Positions 34,693 through 46,789 of a stretch of DNA of 64,000 bases are shown piece after piece (position 1 is the stretch's first letter; each line of letters starts with the position of its first letter). A program made the position numbers and the translations under genes. The notes beneath the pieces are model-generated. The model did no database searches. It saw only the letters and a list, made by a program, of their open reading frames with translations, and was not told the DNA's origin. The DNA is from Acanthosepion esculentum (lineage: Eukaryota; Mollusca; Cephalopoda; Sepiida; Sepiidae), in NCBI GenBank assembly GCA_964036315.1, contig OZ038496.1, positions 11,360,535-11,424,534 of the forward strand, in the 5' to 3' direction.

Positions 34693-35065
34693 TCAAGTAT
34701 GTGGTGCAGTTCAATTTACATTACATGAATCATTCATACAAAAAGCAGATAAGTTAAATAATTTAAATGGCAAGAATCACTTTCGCAATCAATTTTTAAT
34801 AAAATACATTAACCTCGAACCTGTAGATGAATGTTATGATCCCTGTTTATAAATTCCAGTTGTTTGAGGCCATTTTTACTACAAGCTTTCGATCGTGCAT
34901 ACAATCATACTCGTGTATGGAAATAGATATGTCTTTTTTACATCCAGGTAATAATAGAACAACAAAAGTTAAGATGTACTCCGAAATATGTTTTTTAGAA
35001 ATGTGTTATTGTTAACTGTGAGAAGTTTTGGAGCGTGCGGTCGCAACGATGTGGTTGAAGTTTAT

Positions 35066-35070
<5 letters not shown>
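34693..35070 (+). mobile_element. small inverted-end repeat (MITE-like), copy 1
   Basis: Starts AGTATGTGGTGCAGTTCAAT, then ACATGAATCATTCATACAAA, and near its far side has GGAGCGTGCGGTCGCAACGA. All three phrases occur in the same order at 56165-56320. The inverted right end seen in the other copy is missing here, and a (CA)/(TA)n array takes over at 35070. Confidence 0.6.
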
Positions 35071-35071
<1 letters not shown>

Positions 35072-35122
<51 letters not shown>

Positions 35123-35192
35123 CATATATATATATATATATGAAGAAATATAGTCTTAAGGTGTGGTATATTTATGGGATAAAGTGCTCAAT

Positions 35193-35266
<74 letters not shown>
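35072..35266. repeat. (TA)n arrays
   Basis: (TA)n at 35072-35119, 35126-35141 and 35196-35266. The piece between them contains TTTATGGGATAAAGTGCTCA, shared with 31539. Confidence 0.9.
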
Positions 35267-35269
<3 letters not shown>

Positions 35270-36030
35270 CATCCTATATGGCAATGAATCAGTTTAATTA
35301 TAGTAGAAAAGTGTCACTGACGCAAATTTTGTCATACTGAAGGATGATGAGAATGGTATGTACCGAATATGTTAACAACGAATGTTTTTTTTTTTTTTAT
35401 AGAAAATACAAACCATATAGACACTTTTGCTTCGGAATAGAAAAGGTTGACATGACTGTGACATTTAATTTCAAAAGTCGCATTAGATCATTTTACATTC
35501 ATAGGATGCATTGAAAGCAAAAAAGTTGCAAGGAAAGTGATATTAATCTATCCAAAGATCTTGTGTGAATAGATTAAGCAGGGTAGTAATTGAGACAACT
35601 TTTTTCTGAGAGCTACTAAGGACAGCTAGTTTTTTAGTTCTATTAGAAAATAAACGGACACGACAGCTACATGTGAATCGTTGACATTGATGTTAATGCT
35701 TAGAAAAATGTATTAGTTATTGAACAAGACGCACTGTTTTCAAACTGTATAAATGAAGGTCACTTGAGTAACATCAGTTGTACTCGATTTGACCAGTGAA
35801 GGTGGTGTAATAACACATCGAAGAAGATTATACGACACATGTAACGAGAAGATTTCGTTACAATATCGTTAAAATATAAATACGTTAATCTAAACCTTGT
35901 TATTTTCAATCCATGCTGAAATCGTTAAGATATACACCCCCATATATATTGGGGGTGCTGAAAATTCCTTGTCCAATCCAAAATGCCATCACCTCCAAAT
36001 GAACATATGTTACTGTTCAAATTCTGGAAA
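35267..36030. other. unassigned sequence
   Basis: No recognised element; a T14 run lies near 35388. Confidence 0.4.
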
Positions 36031-36035
36031 GAGAT

Positions 36036-36092
36036 TATTATCAAGAGAGACAGACAGACAGGCAGACAGACAAGGCAGACAGACAGACAGAG
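36036..36092. repeat. (CAGA)n/(GGCA) microsatellite
   Basis: About a dozen CAGA-type units with GGCA variants. Confidence 0.85.
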
Positions 36093-36325
36093 TTTACAGT
36101 GTGGGTAAGAAATACCTTCCACATATACTTCCCAGAAATACTTGCCACATAATGGTAAAAATGTTACCAGTGCTTTCGTCTAGCTAATTTCTTACCGTTA
36201 TCTGAGGGGTATTGCTCGCAGATATAAGTAGAGGGAGGGGTATTTCTGTCGCACGCTGTAGATAGAATAAATAAAAGAGTTTTTGAAACAGCGTTAATAT
36301 ACGAACAAACACAGACACACGTGTA

Positions 36326-36929
<604 letters not shown>

Positions 36930-37029
36930 ACACACGCACACAAGTAATGGGTTGTTTCAGATGGAATAAAATTCCGAAATACAAAAACTCTATTCTGTGA
37001 TCAGTACGCGGTGTGGCGAATAATATTTA

Positions 37030-38106
37030 TTCAAAAATGACAACACCCAAGACACCAGAAGTGTTGCAACAAAATGGCCATTTTTGTTGTGAAGTTATAA
37101 TACGTTATAACTTTTGAATAGCTAGAAAGAAAGAAAGAAAGTAATGAAGAAAGAAAAAAAGAAAGAAAAATTTAATTTCGTATTCCCTATTCAGCATACA
37201 CAGCATTTGGAATTAGTATGGAGTAGGTCCTTCATTTGCTAGTTTCAGTGCTTGTATTCGATTTTTCATGGAATATATCAAGTTATCAACCATAGTCTGA
37301 GCCATATGTTGCCACACTTTAGCAATGTTTCTTTAAACGTGATTTTGGTTGCACGCTTTCGAAGTCTTCGGTCAAAGTCCTCCGAAACGTGCTATATTGG
37401 ATTCATGTCAGGATTTTGGGCTACCCATGTCAATGTCTTGATTCCTTGCGATTCCTTCCAGGCCTTTGCTACTTTGCTCGTATGACATGACGCTCCATCT
37501 TGAAAAAAGGTACACGTTCTTGTCAATCTGATTGGATTCCCGTCTCTAATATTCAACCGGTCGTCAATAAGAATCAGATCGGATTTCCCTCCAAAGCAGA
37601 CAGCGCCCCACACCATTACTCCAATCCCTCCATGTTTCACGGTCGCTGCAGACATTCAGTGTTCCATGTATTCTGATTTTCCAAACATAAACCAATCTCA
37701 AATTAGAATATTGACAGAATTTACTTTCATCTGACCAAATGACAGACTGTCAAAATTCATAATCTTTGCTCTCAAATTCTCTCACCCAATCCATACAAAA
37801 TTTCCTGTTAACCTCTGAAAACAAGGGCTTCTTTCTTGCAACTCTTCTTTGATAGCCTAACTCTTTCAGAACCTTTCTCACCGCATATGGCGAAATTCCC
37901 ATGCTGTTGGCGACATCATTGACGCTCTGACAACGGTTTCTGATGACTTCCCTATTCAGTGCCCTTTTCGTTTGCTCAGACACGATACTTGGTCTTCCTG
38001 AACGTTGTTCCACCCGATAATGGCCTTTTTCAGTAAATTTCTAGTGAATATTATTAACCGTTTGACGATTAAACTAGGAAAATCTATCAATTTCTCTGTT
38101 TGCCAT
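37030..38106 (-). pseudogene. Tc1-type transposase pseudogene
   Basis: On the minus strand a start codon at 38106-38104 opens MANREIDRFS and the frame, with stops and shifts, ends at a TAA at 37215-37213 (about 298 codons, slightly short for the family). The N-terminal part (37750-38013) shows RSGRPSIVSEQTKRALNREV and SPYAVRKVLKELGYQ, paired helix-turn-helix DNA-binding segments. The catalytic part has VIWSDESKF (first D), GIGVMVWGAV, and FFQDGASCHTSK (second D). After that D there are 34 residues and then TAG exactly where the third catalytic acid should be (NPDMNPI*). The C-terminal tail reads VWQHMAQTMVDN and ANEGPTPY. Such enzymes cut and paste DNA at TA sites. Stops at two N-terminal codons, a TGA before QSVIW, and at least two frameshifts kill it. 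37046-37090, beyond the stop, repeats at 31255. Confidence 0.85.
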
Positions 38107-38154
38107 CGTATTATTTGCCCCTATTGAAATTCAGTAATTTCCTTAATTCCACGA

Positions 38155-38215
38155 ATTTACTCTCATTGTTATTATTGTTATTATTGTTATTATTATTGTT
38201 ATTATTATTATTTTA
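38155..38215. repeat. (TTG/TTA)n microsatellite
   Basis: Lies at the 3' side of the minus-strand LINE fragment that follows; probably its (AAT)n-type tail. Confidence 0.85.
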
Positions 38216-38740
38216 TTTCCTTTGATATCCGGCGTTTACACATTTCTTTCCGGGTCCCGCCCAGGGACCTAAGGTTAGAAATGGCATCATGACACTTTCC
38301 ACTGCAAAAAAAATTAAAAAAATAATTACATAGATAAAGCCCTTCGTAAAGTGTGGGCTGTACTTGTCAGAACAATTTTTGTATCTCTTTGAGGCATGGA
38401 CTTCCAGGGATCCCTTCAATCAGCCTACTGGAATCTTTTCCAACCAGTCCAAGGGCTCCAACTACAACAGGAATTGTTGATGTTCCCATGTGCCACATTT
38501 TTGAGATTTCTATTTCAAGGTCCTTGTATTTTGACAGCTTTTCGAATATCTTCAAAGATACATTGCAGTCTGCAGGGACTGCCATATCAATAAGGAGGCA
38601 CTTATTTTGTTTGTGGTCTTTAATAACAATGTCTGGGCGGTTGGCTTTGATTGTTCTGTCAGTGTGTATTGTGTAGTCCCATAGAATTGTAACAGGTCCT
38701 ATCTCCGTAACCGGGTCATGGTGGTGTTCGTACCAGTTTC
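38216..38740 (-). pseudogene. LINE polyprotein C-terminus
   Basis: A minus frame at 38367-38585 reads IFEKLSKYKDLEIEISKMWH, TIPVVVGALGLVGKD, IPGSPCLKEIQKLF. In the next frame it continues VLTSTAHTLR and, after a stop, a 3' UTR with LGPWAGPGKKC-like translation. The IPVVVGALG and STAH boxes are typical of the endonuclease-containing C-terminal end of some LINE polyproteins, with the position after RT. The clade is a third one in the window. It ends in (AAT)n at 38155-38215. Stops interrupt the upstream part. Confidence 0.65.
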
Positions 38741-39110
38741 TTTCAGTTTCCTTCCCATAGGAGTTGCAAATTTTCCAGTTTTATTATTATTATTGTTATT
38801 ATTATTATTATTAATATTGTTATTATTATTAGTGTTATTACAGCTATTACTGTTATTATTATTATTAATATTGGTATTATTATTGTAATTATTATTATTG
38901 TTATTTTTGTTATTATTATTATTGATATTATTATTAATATTATTATTATTATTGTTATTATTAACAATATTGTTATTATTATTATTATTATTGTTGTTAT
39001 TTTCATTATTATTATTATTACTGTTATTATTATTGTTGTTGTTATTATTATTGTTATTATTATTATTGTTATTATTATTATTGTTGTTATTATTGTTATT
39101 ATTATTATTA

Positions 39111-39157
<47 letters not shown>

Positions 39158-39168
39158 TTGCCCCTAGC
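38740..39168. repeat. long (TTA/TTG)n tract
   Basis: About 400 bases of TTATTATTG-type trinucleotides. Long open frames on both strands (L-only plus, I-only minus) follow from the repeat. Minus-strand sequence at 39160-39290 may be the LINE 3' end to which it is a tail. Confidence 0.9.
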
Positions 39169-39169
39169 C

Positions 39170-39990
39170 CAGGAAGGAGTCGTTGGGCGACAACGTTCTG
39201 ATCTGACCATTCTCCTTTATTTCTCGCGGTTGTGTTCCTGGATCTCATCATGTGGCGTGTCTTGGGCATTTAACCTGACGGTGCCCATCCCACTCTATGG
39301 TACCATATATCCGTTAATTTGTCAGTCCTTTTTTTTTTCGCTTATTCATTATTATTATTATTATTTTGTTTTCGTTTTGTTTACTTCTTTCATTTGGTAT
39401 TCTGTATTTCGTTATCAACTGTGTAAAAAAGATTCTATCTCGCCAATATTTAAAAATAAAAGCGTGTTCTTTACCTTTAGAATTACACAATCGAAACCCT
39501 GTTTTTTTATCGAAGATCGACCTCTGACTCTTTTGGTTAGGAGAACAGCAGAAATCGCAACTACCTCAGCCAAAACGCCGGTTTCTTACTCTTCCTGTAA
39601 GTGTCCTAATGTAAATATGTGTTCTTCTAGGAATCTTAGCCGGTTGATTCTCGTTTTTATCTCATGATAAAAGCACGAAATTTTCTTGTCTGGTACCCGA
39701 TGGGATGTGGCCGTTACTTTTTAAGTGCAAACATCACACGTTCGCTTTACTTCTTCCCCAGATCTGCACACATGTTTGTTTAGTTTGCATCTAGTACCAT
39801 TATTTTCCTCACTTAAAACATTTTCCTCGTTTTTTTTTGTTTTGTTTTTTTGTTCTTAATCTAACTTCTGACACCCGACGAACGGCACGTTTCTCTCAGG
39901 CAAGGGCGATATGAAACAAATGTTAAATTATTAAGTGATGCAAGACAAACATCTTTGCTAAATCCAGTCCTTCATATGAAGGAGCTGAAC
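39170..39990. other. unassigned sequence
   Basis: The plus frame 39158-39667 (169 codons) starts inside the TTA tract and has no recognised motif. It is probably chance. Confidence 0.4.
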
Positions 39991-39994
39991 ATTT

Positions 39995-40243
39995 TCTACC
40001 AATAAAAGACAAGGACACGGCTTTCCCAATGCACTGATGATGATGGATATATTCTGATGATACGGACAAGAATGATCTTGAACAGAAATCAGCATTCTCT
40101 ACCAAGGGTTCCAAGAAATAGGACTCAAGATAAACTCATCAAAAATAAAAACTATGATCTAGAATTGGCATGAAAGCACTGATGATACCTAACCCGTATC
40201 ATAAAAATCCGGATGTAAAATTATTAAATACTGAACCCTAGTA
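39995..40243 (+). repeat. duplicated fragment, copy 1 (possible LINE RT piece)
   Basis: Nearly 250 bases (CAAGGACACGGCTTTCCCAA ... GTTCCAAGAAATAGGACTCA ... AAATTATTAAATACTGAACC) match 41000-41258. One translation contains QEIGLKIN, as found after the YxDD box in some LINE RTs, but the evidence for RT origin is weak. Confidence 0.7.
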
Positions 40244-40454
40244 AATTGAATAATTGAAAATTATTATTTGTATGACAAGTTTTCTAAATATTACAGTTGT
40301 CAGTATCATCAGTTGGATACGTCATGGTGAAAATATTAACGGGTCAAGGCTCTCGTCGTTTTATGAAAGTGTTGTAGAGTTACTTTCCGCAGTGGAAACT
40401 GTATTTGGACTAAATTCGGTCCTAAATTGGTTCAACGTACAAAACCGTTAGGAA

Positions 40455-40690
40455 ATTGTTATAAGTATTACGCAGAGTAATCTAGTTGTGGTAGCTGACT
40501 ACTTTCGTATTCGACTCCCAGTCGACCCTCACTGACTCCTACTTATATTAGGTGGAAGAGTCTATTATCTATAAACTAGGTGTGTTTCGCCATAACAGAA
40601 AGTCACCTTGTGACCCACCCATTTTCGTTTCCGTTCTGGCAACTTATGTAAAGGTGGCCTATATCATCAAGCAACTCCATGAAATTGCGT
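40455..40690 (+). repeat. tRNA-like SINE candidate
   Basis: GTTGTGGTAGCTGACTACTT and GTATTCGACTCCCAGTCGA resemble A and B boxes, followed by a body containing GTGTTTCGCCATAACAGAAA. No second copy was seen in the window. Confidence 0.4.
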
Positions 40691-40999
40691 ATATGAAATA
40701 TATATACCTTCTATGTTGACCTCACAGTAGGATATGACCACATCGATACAGAGTTTTTTTTTTTCTTGTAGATTAATCTTCCAGTGTGTGAATCCACTGA
40801 ATGCATCAACGAACATTATCAGTCCACAAAATCTGGTGACGTCCACAATGCGGAAACGTTTTCAAACATCACGACAAAGAAGGATCTCCGGCCTATTTTA
40901 TCTTTTTCTAGACTATGCACAGCGCGTCTACAAGCACAGATGCGAAAAAGATGGGCACTGATCATTACATAACAGATGACAAACGAATCTACCGATAGA

Positions 41000-41258
41000 A
41001 GACAAAGACAAAGACACGGCTTTCCCAACTGAGTCGAATGCACTGATGACGATGGGTTTATTCTGATGTTACGGGTATTCATTGTTTGGACAATAATGAT
41101 CATGAACAGAAATCCGCGTTCTCCTCCAAGTGTTCCAAGAAATAGGACTCAAGATAAATCCATCTAAACAAAAACTATGACCTGGAATTGGAATGAAATC
41201 ACTGATACCATATCTACCATAATAATCAGCGTGTGAAATTATTAAATACTAAACTCTA
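41000..41258 (+). repeat. duplicated fragment, copy 2
   Basis: Direct, diverged copy of 39995-40243 about 1 kb downstream, in the same orientation. Confidence 0.75.
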
Positions 41259-41390
41259 AAGATGTCTCGGTGTATGGCTCAATTATCACACGTTTAGTAT
41301 AGAAGAAAAGAAAATTGAATATAGAATAAGATGCGTTAGAGGTAGCTTTGTGGGAAAATGAAACAAAAACTAACAAATAAAATAATAATC

Positions 41391-42000
41391 TATATAAATA
41401 AAGCGCAGTTCACGTGTGTCCGTCCGTCCGTCCGTCCGTCCGTTTTTTGATCTCGGCGACTCATAAACAACCTGAAGTTACGCCTAGTAACTCCTGTAGT
41501 TATACGCGGTTAAAATTTAAATAAATAACTCATTTGAAGTTAAATTTAAATATCGAACACAGTGAAAGCTTTAAAAAACAAATATTTATTTATGGTTTAA
41601 CTTTACTTCTCTTTCCGTCGCAATTGCAATTGAAAACATCTAATTAAACCATGATTATAACAATTGGGGCACGGTACGTTGCTCATATGTGTTTTTTTTT
41701 TCTTTTTCTACCATGTGTAATATGACGTTTTCGAAATATTACATAATAAGGGTTCCCTAATGTCCTTGAAAATTGAGTTTCTCTGAGGAGACCATAAAGA
41801 ATGGTGATTTAAAAAAAAATGCGCGAAAAATAAATGTTAAGAAACTACGGAGATCTGTTGCGTATATGAAGAAAGATTATGGAGAATTGAGGTGTCGAAT
41901 AAAGATAAAATAATTTTATTAGTTCTAAATTCTTATAATTTTACGTACATAGTACGCTGAAGGTCTAGCCTAACGTCCACCCAAAGGACAGCTTCTAGGC
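41391..42000 (+). mobile_element. possible Helitron-like non-autonomous element
   Basis: Begins TCTATATAAATAAAGCGCAG followed by GTGTGTCCGTCCGTCCGTCC, a start I recognise from non-autonomous Helitron2-like repeats. Ends with an inverted repeat (TCTAGCCTAA ... TTCTAGGCTAG) and CTAGT at 41997-42001. No protein part. The limits are inferred from these end features only. Confidence 0.35.
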
Positions 42001-43970
42001 TAGTAAAGAATAATAAATAAAATATTTTCCATGATGCAAGTTTTAAAGAAACCAAAAATTCTTTCTCTTCACATGTGTTATTTTATGATTCCACCTCCGC
42101 AAATGGATAGAATCTTTCTCTTTTCACTTTCCAACGTGATCGTTCGGACAAGCTTTCAGCAGCCTATTCATCAAGTAAAGATTTGGTCATTCCAACTCAG
42201 TATGGGGCTGACTTGAGCTCGACCATTTTTACCTGGTTTATCCTTATTTTCCATTAATAATTCTGAGCCAAAAAGGAAAACGGACATACACAGGAGACTT
42301 TTAGCTTTGTGTCAATATAATCCACATTAACGTAATAGACGTCCGTAGCAGAAACTCAAGGTCTTTGCCTGCTTATTTCCAACTTTTTTTGTTTATACAT
42401 TGGACACTCATCTTCACCTTAAGACTACACATAAAATGCAGAAGTTTGTTAACTTCCACATGTTCTTTCATAACACCGAAAATTGCAGTAAAATGAAAAC
42501 ATTAACATGAGAACCCCGGTTATGTTCTTAAATAGCGTCGTAAGATCGAGACTGTCATATGAAACATATTTATGGCACCAAACTCGTTCAGAAATATCTA
42601 AACTTTTGGCTGTATACAAATACCTTTTAACATCAATGGGTGCGTAATACCTATGCATCTTGGGGAATATTATATTTCTTCGAAACTTGCGAACTGGATT
42701 TAACGAATCATAACAATAAACCTATCCCAGATAGCAGACATAATTCGAGGAATTTCATCAGAAGAGAAAATAATGGCATTATCAATATGTTGATTATTAT
42801 GAAATATCCACAAATATTCTTAAATGTCTATAATTGGTAAACAAAAGCCAGTAATTTATACCAACGGCTTCCCATACTTAATTCTTCTCGTTTTCACTCT
42901 CGCGTGGTCATGTGTGATGTCATGAGCTGCGGTGCGATTTTCGCTTCCTGCGTCTTATATGCACGAGTTTATCGTTGCTTGGAAATCTTCCATCTAAACA
43001 TAAACAGACTATCATTATTATTTTGTCCGTGTATTGTTTAATATATTGTAATGTAATTGTCACTTTTGATAATGGTTTATGTAAGCCGAAATCTTAGATA
43101 GGATTAAAAAATATGTATCAATAATGTGATTTTATTTCTTCGTTTAATGATAATGTTATTAAACTTATCAGACGATATGAAAAGAATTTACATAGAATAA
43201 GTAGACAAAACTTGTCTATATTATTTAATGAAACATGAATCAATGAAAAAATGCTGCCTAAATACACACAATGATTTATTATATTTTGATGAATATTTTT
43301 TTCAATTGTTATTTAATGTATAAGTCTGCCGGTTCATTTAACCTAATTCTCATTTCTCGATTAAACCGATTGTTTTCAGTGTATCTGAATCGGAGCAGCA
43401 CTGTGGTCATATAATTGGAGTGATTTGATCGTAAATATTCACGTAGTGAATCAAATATCATTATTCACAATAGATGCCATTTTGAAGAGAACAAATGCAA
43501 GTTGAGATAAAGGTCATTTCATTTGTCTTCATCTAATTATTTTGTTACTTTCCGATAACATTTAAGCTTAAAATATTCTTAGTAAGTGATGCTCACAGTG
43601 CATTTGTCAAACAGAAATAGCCCCGAAACGAAGATATCACAAGTTATAATTATATTTTCATGGACAAAAGCGATGTTAAATCTTCTAAACTCGATTTGAT
43701 TTTTGGTAAACGTGTAACAGTAAAGATGAAAGATTTTTTTTTTATGTGCCGAGTGATATAAATATCATCCCTACACAAATACTGTGAAATCTAGCCGAGT
43801 GGGTGGGTGGCAGGGGTAAAGCAAAAGATTAACGTCAGCAAATTTAGTCTGGCTTCCGACAACATATTTTCTTTTCTTATTATCGGATTAAAAGATCACT
43901 TGCTCTGCTAAGACAGCAATATTGATCTTTGAACAAAAATTAACTTCAGAGTAGACATGCAATACAGATG
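42001..43970. other. unassigned sequence
   Basis: About 2 kb with no recognised element or convincing frame. Frames of 60-70 codons at 42031, 42449 (minus) and 42640 lack motifs. It is the longest repeat-poor block in the window. Confidence 0.4.
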
Positions 43971-43972
<2 letters not shown>

Positions 43973-44023
<51 letters not shown>

Positions 44024-44113
44024 AGAGAGATAGAGTGATAAGGCAGCGATAGATGCACTATATAACGTGGTAGCTAGTTTCATTTAAATATGTATATATC
44101 GGTATCTTTCTAA

Positions 44114-44209
<96 letters not shown>

Positions 44210-44400
44210 ACAAAAACAGATAGAAAAAGAGAGATAACGAGAGACAGAAGATAGATAGACAGAGAGAGACAGTGAGATAGATAGAGATATATATATAGAT
44301 GAACAGAGAGATAGATAGAGATAGACAGAGAGACAGCGTGATAGATAGACAAACAGAGACAGTTAGATAGATAGAAAGAATGACAGATAGACTAAGAGAG

Positions 44401-44444
<44 letters not shown>

Positions 44445-44457
44445 GTATATATATATA
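43973..44457. repeat. (TA)n, (CA)n and GATAGA-type repeats
   Basis: (TA)n at 43973-44022, (CA)n(TA)n at 44115-44207, imperfect GATAGA/GAGACA at 44220-44402, then (TA)n to 44457 adjoining the LTR. Confidence 0.9.
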
Positions 44458-44458
44458 T

Positions 44459-44746
44459 TGTTGTGGTAGGATCCACCTAATCTGCATAGGTGACTACCGA
44501 CTATATAAATAATGGTTGGTCCGGAAGACAGGGGGGCGAATACAGAGATCCAGCTAGAGACTCTGCCCGACTGCGACTTAGTCAACACATTCTCCAGGAA
44601 CGGTCTTCCCAGAAATATACAGAAATACTAGATGTAAATATTGTGTACACTTTCTTGTTATAATACATTCTTGTTCTAAGTACATTTTGTGTTGCATTAT
44701 TATTCCATGCATTAGTCGAGATTCAACAGTGAGTCAAGACTCAACA
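44459..44746 (+). mobile_element. 5' LTR of gypsy-type element
   Basis: Begins TGTTGTGGTAGGATCC and ends ACTCAACA (TG...CA). Its first 177 bases match 47170-47346 with only two differences. A TATATAA at 44503-44509 is a plausible TATA box. A TGGCGACGAAG-type primer-binding region follows directly. Confidence 0.85.
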
Positions 44747-44816
44747 ATGGCGACGAAGTAGAACGAACCATACGCCAAGACTCAACAATGGCGACGAAGT
44801 AGAACGAACCATACGG
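44735..44816 (+). repeat. tandemly duplicated LTR end/primer-binding region
   Basis: A 41-bp unit, CAAGACTCAACAATGGCGAC followed by GAAGTAGAACGAACCATACG, occurs twice in tandem (44735 and 44776). It contains the last bases of the LTR and the presumed tRNA primer-binding site, so two candidate sites exist. Confidence 0.85.
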
Positions 44817-45445
44817 AAAAAAGAAAGAATTAATAGTGAGAGTTTTCAACAATTGGGACAAGTCATTGAAGAACCCAGGCTGAAAAAAAAAACTATTAAT
44901 TCGAAGTCCAACGTTAACGTAACGACGAAGGATTCTGAACTTCTGGATATATAGAACTCGTTAAAAGACGACTAAGCATAAAGGAACGTTCACTCAGAAA
45001 AATTTGAAAGGTGTCGTAAACGAATAACGGTAATTTAAATTAAAAAATTATCTACAACGAGACACCCGCTAAAAAGAAAAATTGGCCGACTACAAAAACA
45101 TGCATGGATTAAAAGGAGCACAAATACACCGTGTCGATTTTGAAAGGTAACGAACTTTAAAAATTTTTTTTTTTTATTTTGTTTAACAATATAGTGACGA
45201 ATTACCTCTGATAAGAAAATCAGACGTGTCATTGAAATACGCGAACGGAAGTCGAAAACGGAAAAAAAAAGGTCCGACGCTCTCTGTTCACGAAATAAAA
45301 AAAAAAATTAAAAAAAATACCAAAGTTGATTAGCACGGGCATGAATGTAAAAGCAAGTCATAAAAATTAAAAGTCGTACGTTGTTTCAATTTTTTTTGGT
45401 CAGCTTATATGATATTCGTGGATACACAAATTAAAAGTATATTCC
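44817..45445 (+). other. untranslated leader of LTR element
   Basis: About 630 bases between primer-binding region and gag, A-rich with several poly-A and poly-T runs; no frame of note. Packaging or dimer signals may lie here, but none was recognised. Confidence 0.5.
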
Positions 45446-46789
45446 TTGTTGCATGAACACTATCAGCTAAAAATGGATGAACTATCCAAAGTCATATCTG
45501 AATTATTCAAATCCCAGCAGTTGAGTCAACAACGTCAGCATGAACAGTTTGCCTTATTAATAAGGGAACAACAAATAGCACAGCAAAAATATCAAGAACA
45601 ACAGATAGCACAGCAAAGATATCAAGAAAAGCAAGATGAAAAATATCAAGAACAACAGATAGCACAGCAAAAATATCAAGAACAACAGATAGCACAGCAA
45701 AAATATCAAGAAAAAAGACAGCAAGAACAACAGATAGCGCTGCAAAAATATCAAGAACGGCAAGAGGAAAGACTTTTAGAAATTCAAAAGTTAACACTGG
45801 AGAAATTAAACAACTATCAGGCAAATGAAGGAAATTCTTCATATTCTAATAACACCATATTTAATTCGCTGGAAACTTTCAACTATGTGCCAGACGAAGA
45901 AAAAACGTTTGAAGCGTACTTTAAACGATATGAAGATATTTTCTACACAGACTGTGAAAACTGGTCGAATTCAAGAAAAGTCAGTCTATTACTAAGAAAG
46001 CTAGGTACAGCAGAACATAGCAAATTTGTAGATTTTATTCTACCGAGAAAAACAACTGAATTGGAATTCTCGGAAACAGTGAAATTGCTAAAAGAGCTGT
46101 TTGGAGCAAATATGTCGCTTTGGCATAAGCGATGGTTATACATGAATGTCTCTAAATCCGACGATCAGGATTACTTAACATATGCATCTATAGTGAATAG
46201 ACATTGTGACAATTTCAGATTGGCACAGATTACGGTTGAAGAATTCAAGTGCTTAATTTTTGCTCAAGGACTGGTATCCAGTAAGAGTGCCGAAATAAGA
46301 CGTAGAGTTTTGTCTAAACTCGAATCTGAACAAGGCCTTACCCTGCAAAAGTTAGCAGAGGAGTGTCAACGGGCCGTAAGTTTGAACAAAGAGTCGCAAA
46401 ATATCGAAGAAGCTGGCATTGCTTATATTAAAAAAATAAAAAAACAGTCAAATTACCCATCAGAGAAAAATTGGAGAAAAAATTCGGCGTATTTTAAAAA
46501 TAGACAAGAAAAAGAAAATAAAAAGGTCCCACCATATAATTGCAGACGTTGTAACGAAAGACACTGGGAGGTAAATTGCCCATATAGAAATAAGAAATGT
46601 TTCGTGTGCCAAAAGAATGGTCACAAAGGATCGTGTTGTAAAACGAAAAAATTCAAGAGCCGAATTAGACAAACAAATTCGAATATCAAATCAGATAGAG
46701 ATTTGAGGAAATATGTGACGACTGAAATGGAGAAAACTTGTTGGTTACAGATTTTATTGAAACATTCGAATTGTGGGATAAACCGTTAA
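45446..46789 (+). CDS. gag-like protein of gypsy-type LTR element, intact
   Basis: A 447-codon frame with no stop. A second ATG at 45473 (MDELSKVISELF) is an equally good start. Residues about 25-115 form a glutamine-rich coiled-coil repeat (units QQIAQQKYQE). Residues about 145-300 match the capsid-like domain of invertebrate gypsy gag proteins (FNYVPDEEKTFEAYFKRYED, then LLLRKLGTAEHSKF). Residues about 365-400 carry two zinc knuckles, CRRCNERHWEVNC and CFVCQKNGHKGSCC, which bind nucleic acid. The protein would assemble virus-like particles around element RNA. It stops shortly after the knuckles, and the protease that should follow is missing. A lysine-rich stretch (KKIKKQ) precedes the knuckles. 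Flanked by matching LTRs, so it belongs to the element and not to the host. Confidence 0.85.
   Translation: MLHEHYQLKMDELSKVISELFKSQQLSQQRQHEQFALLIREQQIAQQKYQEQQIAQQRYQEKQDEKYQEQQIAQQKYQEQQIAQQKYQEKRQQEQQIALQKYQERQEERLLEIQKLTLEKLNNYQANEGNSSYSNNTIFNSLETFNYVPDEEKTFEAYFKRYEDIFYTDCENWSNSRKVSLLLRKLGTAEHSKFVDFILPRKTTELEFSETVKLLKELFGANMSLWHKRWLYMNVSKSDDQDYLTYASIVNRHCDNFRLAQITVEEFKCLIFAQGLVSSKSAEIRRRVLSKLESEQGLTLQKLAEECQRAVSLNKESQNIEEAGIAYIKKIKKQSNYPSEKNWRKNSAYFKNRQEKENKKVPPYNCRRCNERHWEVNCPYRNKKCFVCQKNGHKGSCCKTKKFKSRIRQTNSNIKSDRDLRKYVTTEMEKTCWLQILLKHSNCGINR

Noticed and set aside
38743..39210. Frames of about 90-155 codons rich in L or I
   Set aside because: They translate a (TTA/TTG)n repeat on either strand.
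45507..45842. Minus frame with repeated IFLLCYLLF or IFAVLSVVLD, like a membrane protein
   Set aside because: Antisense of the QQIAQQKYQE repeat in gag.
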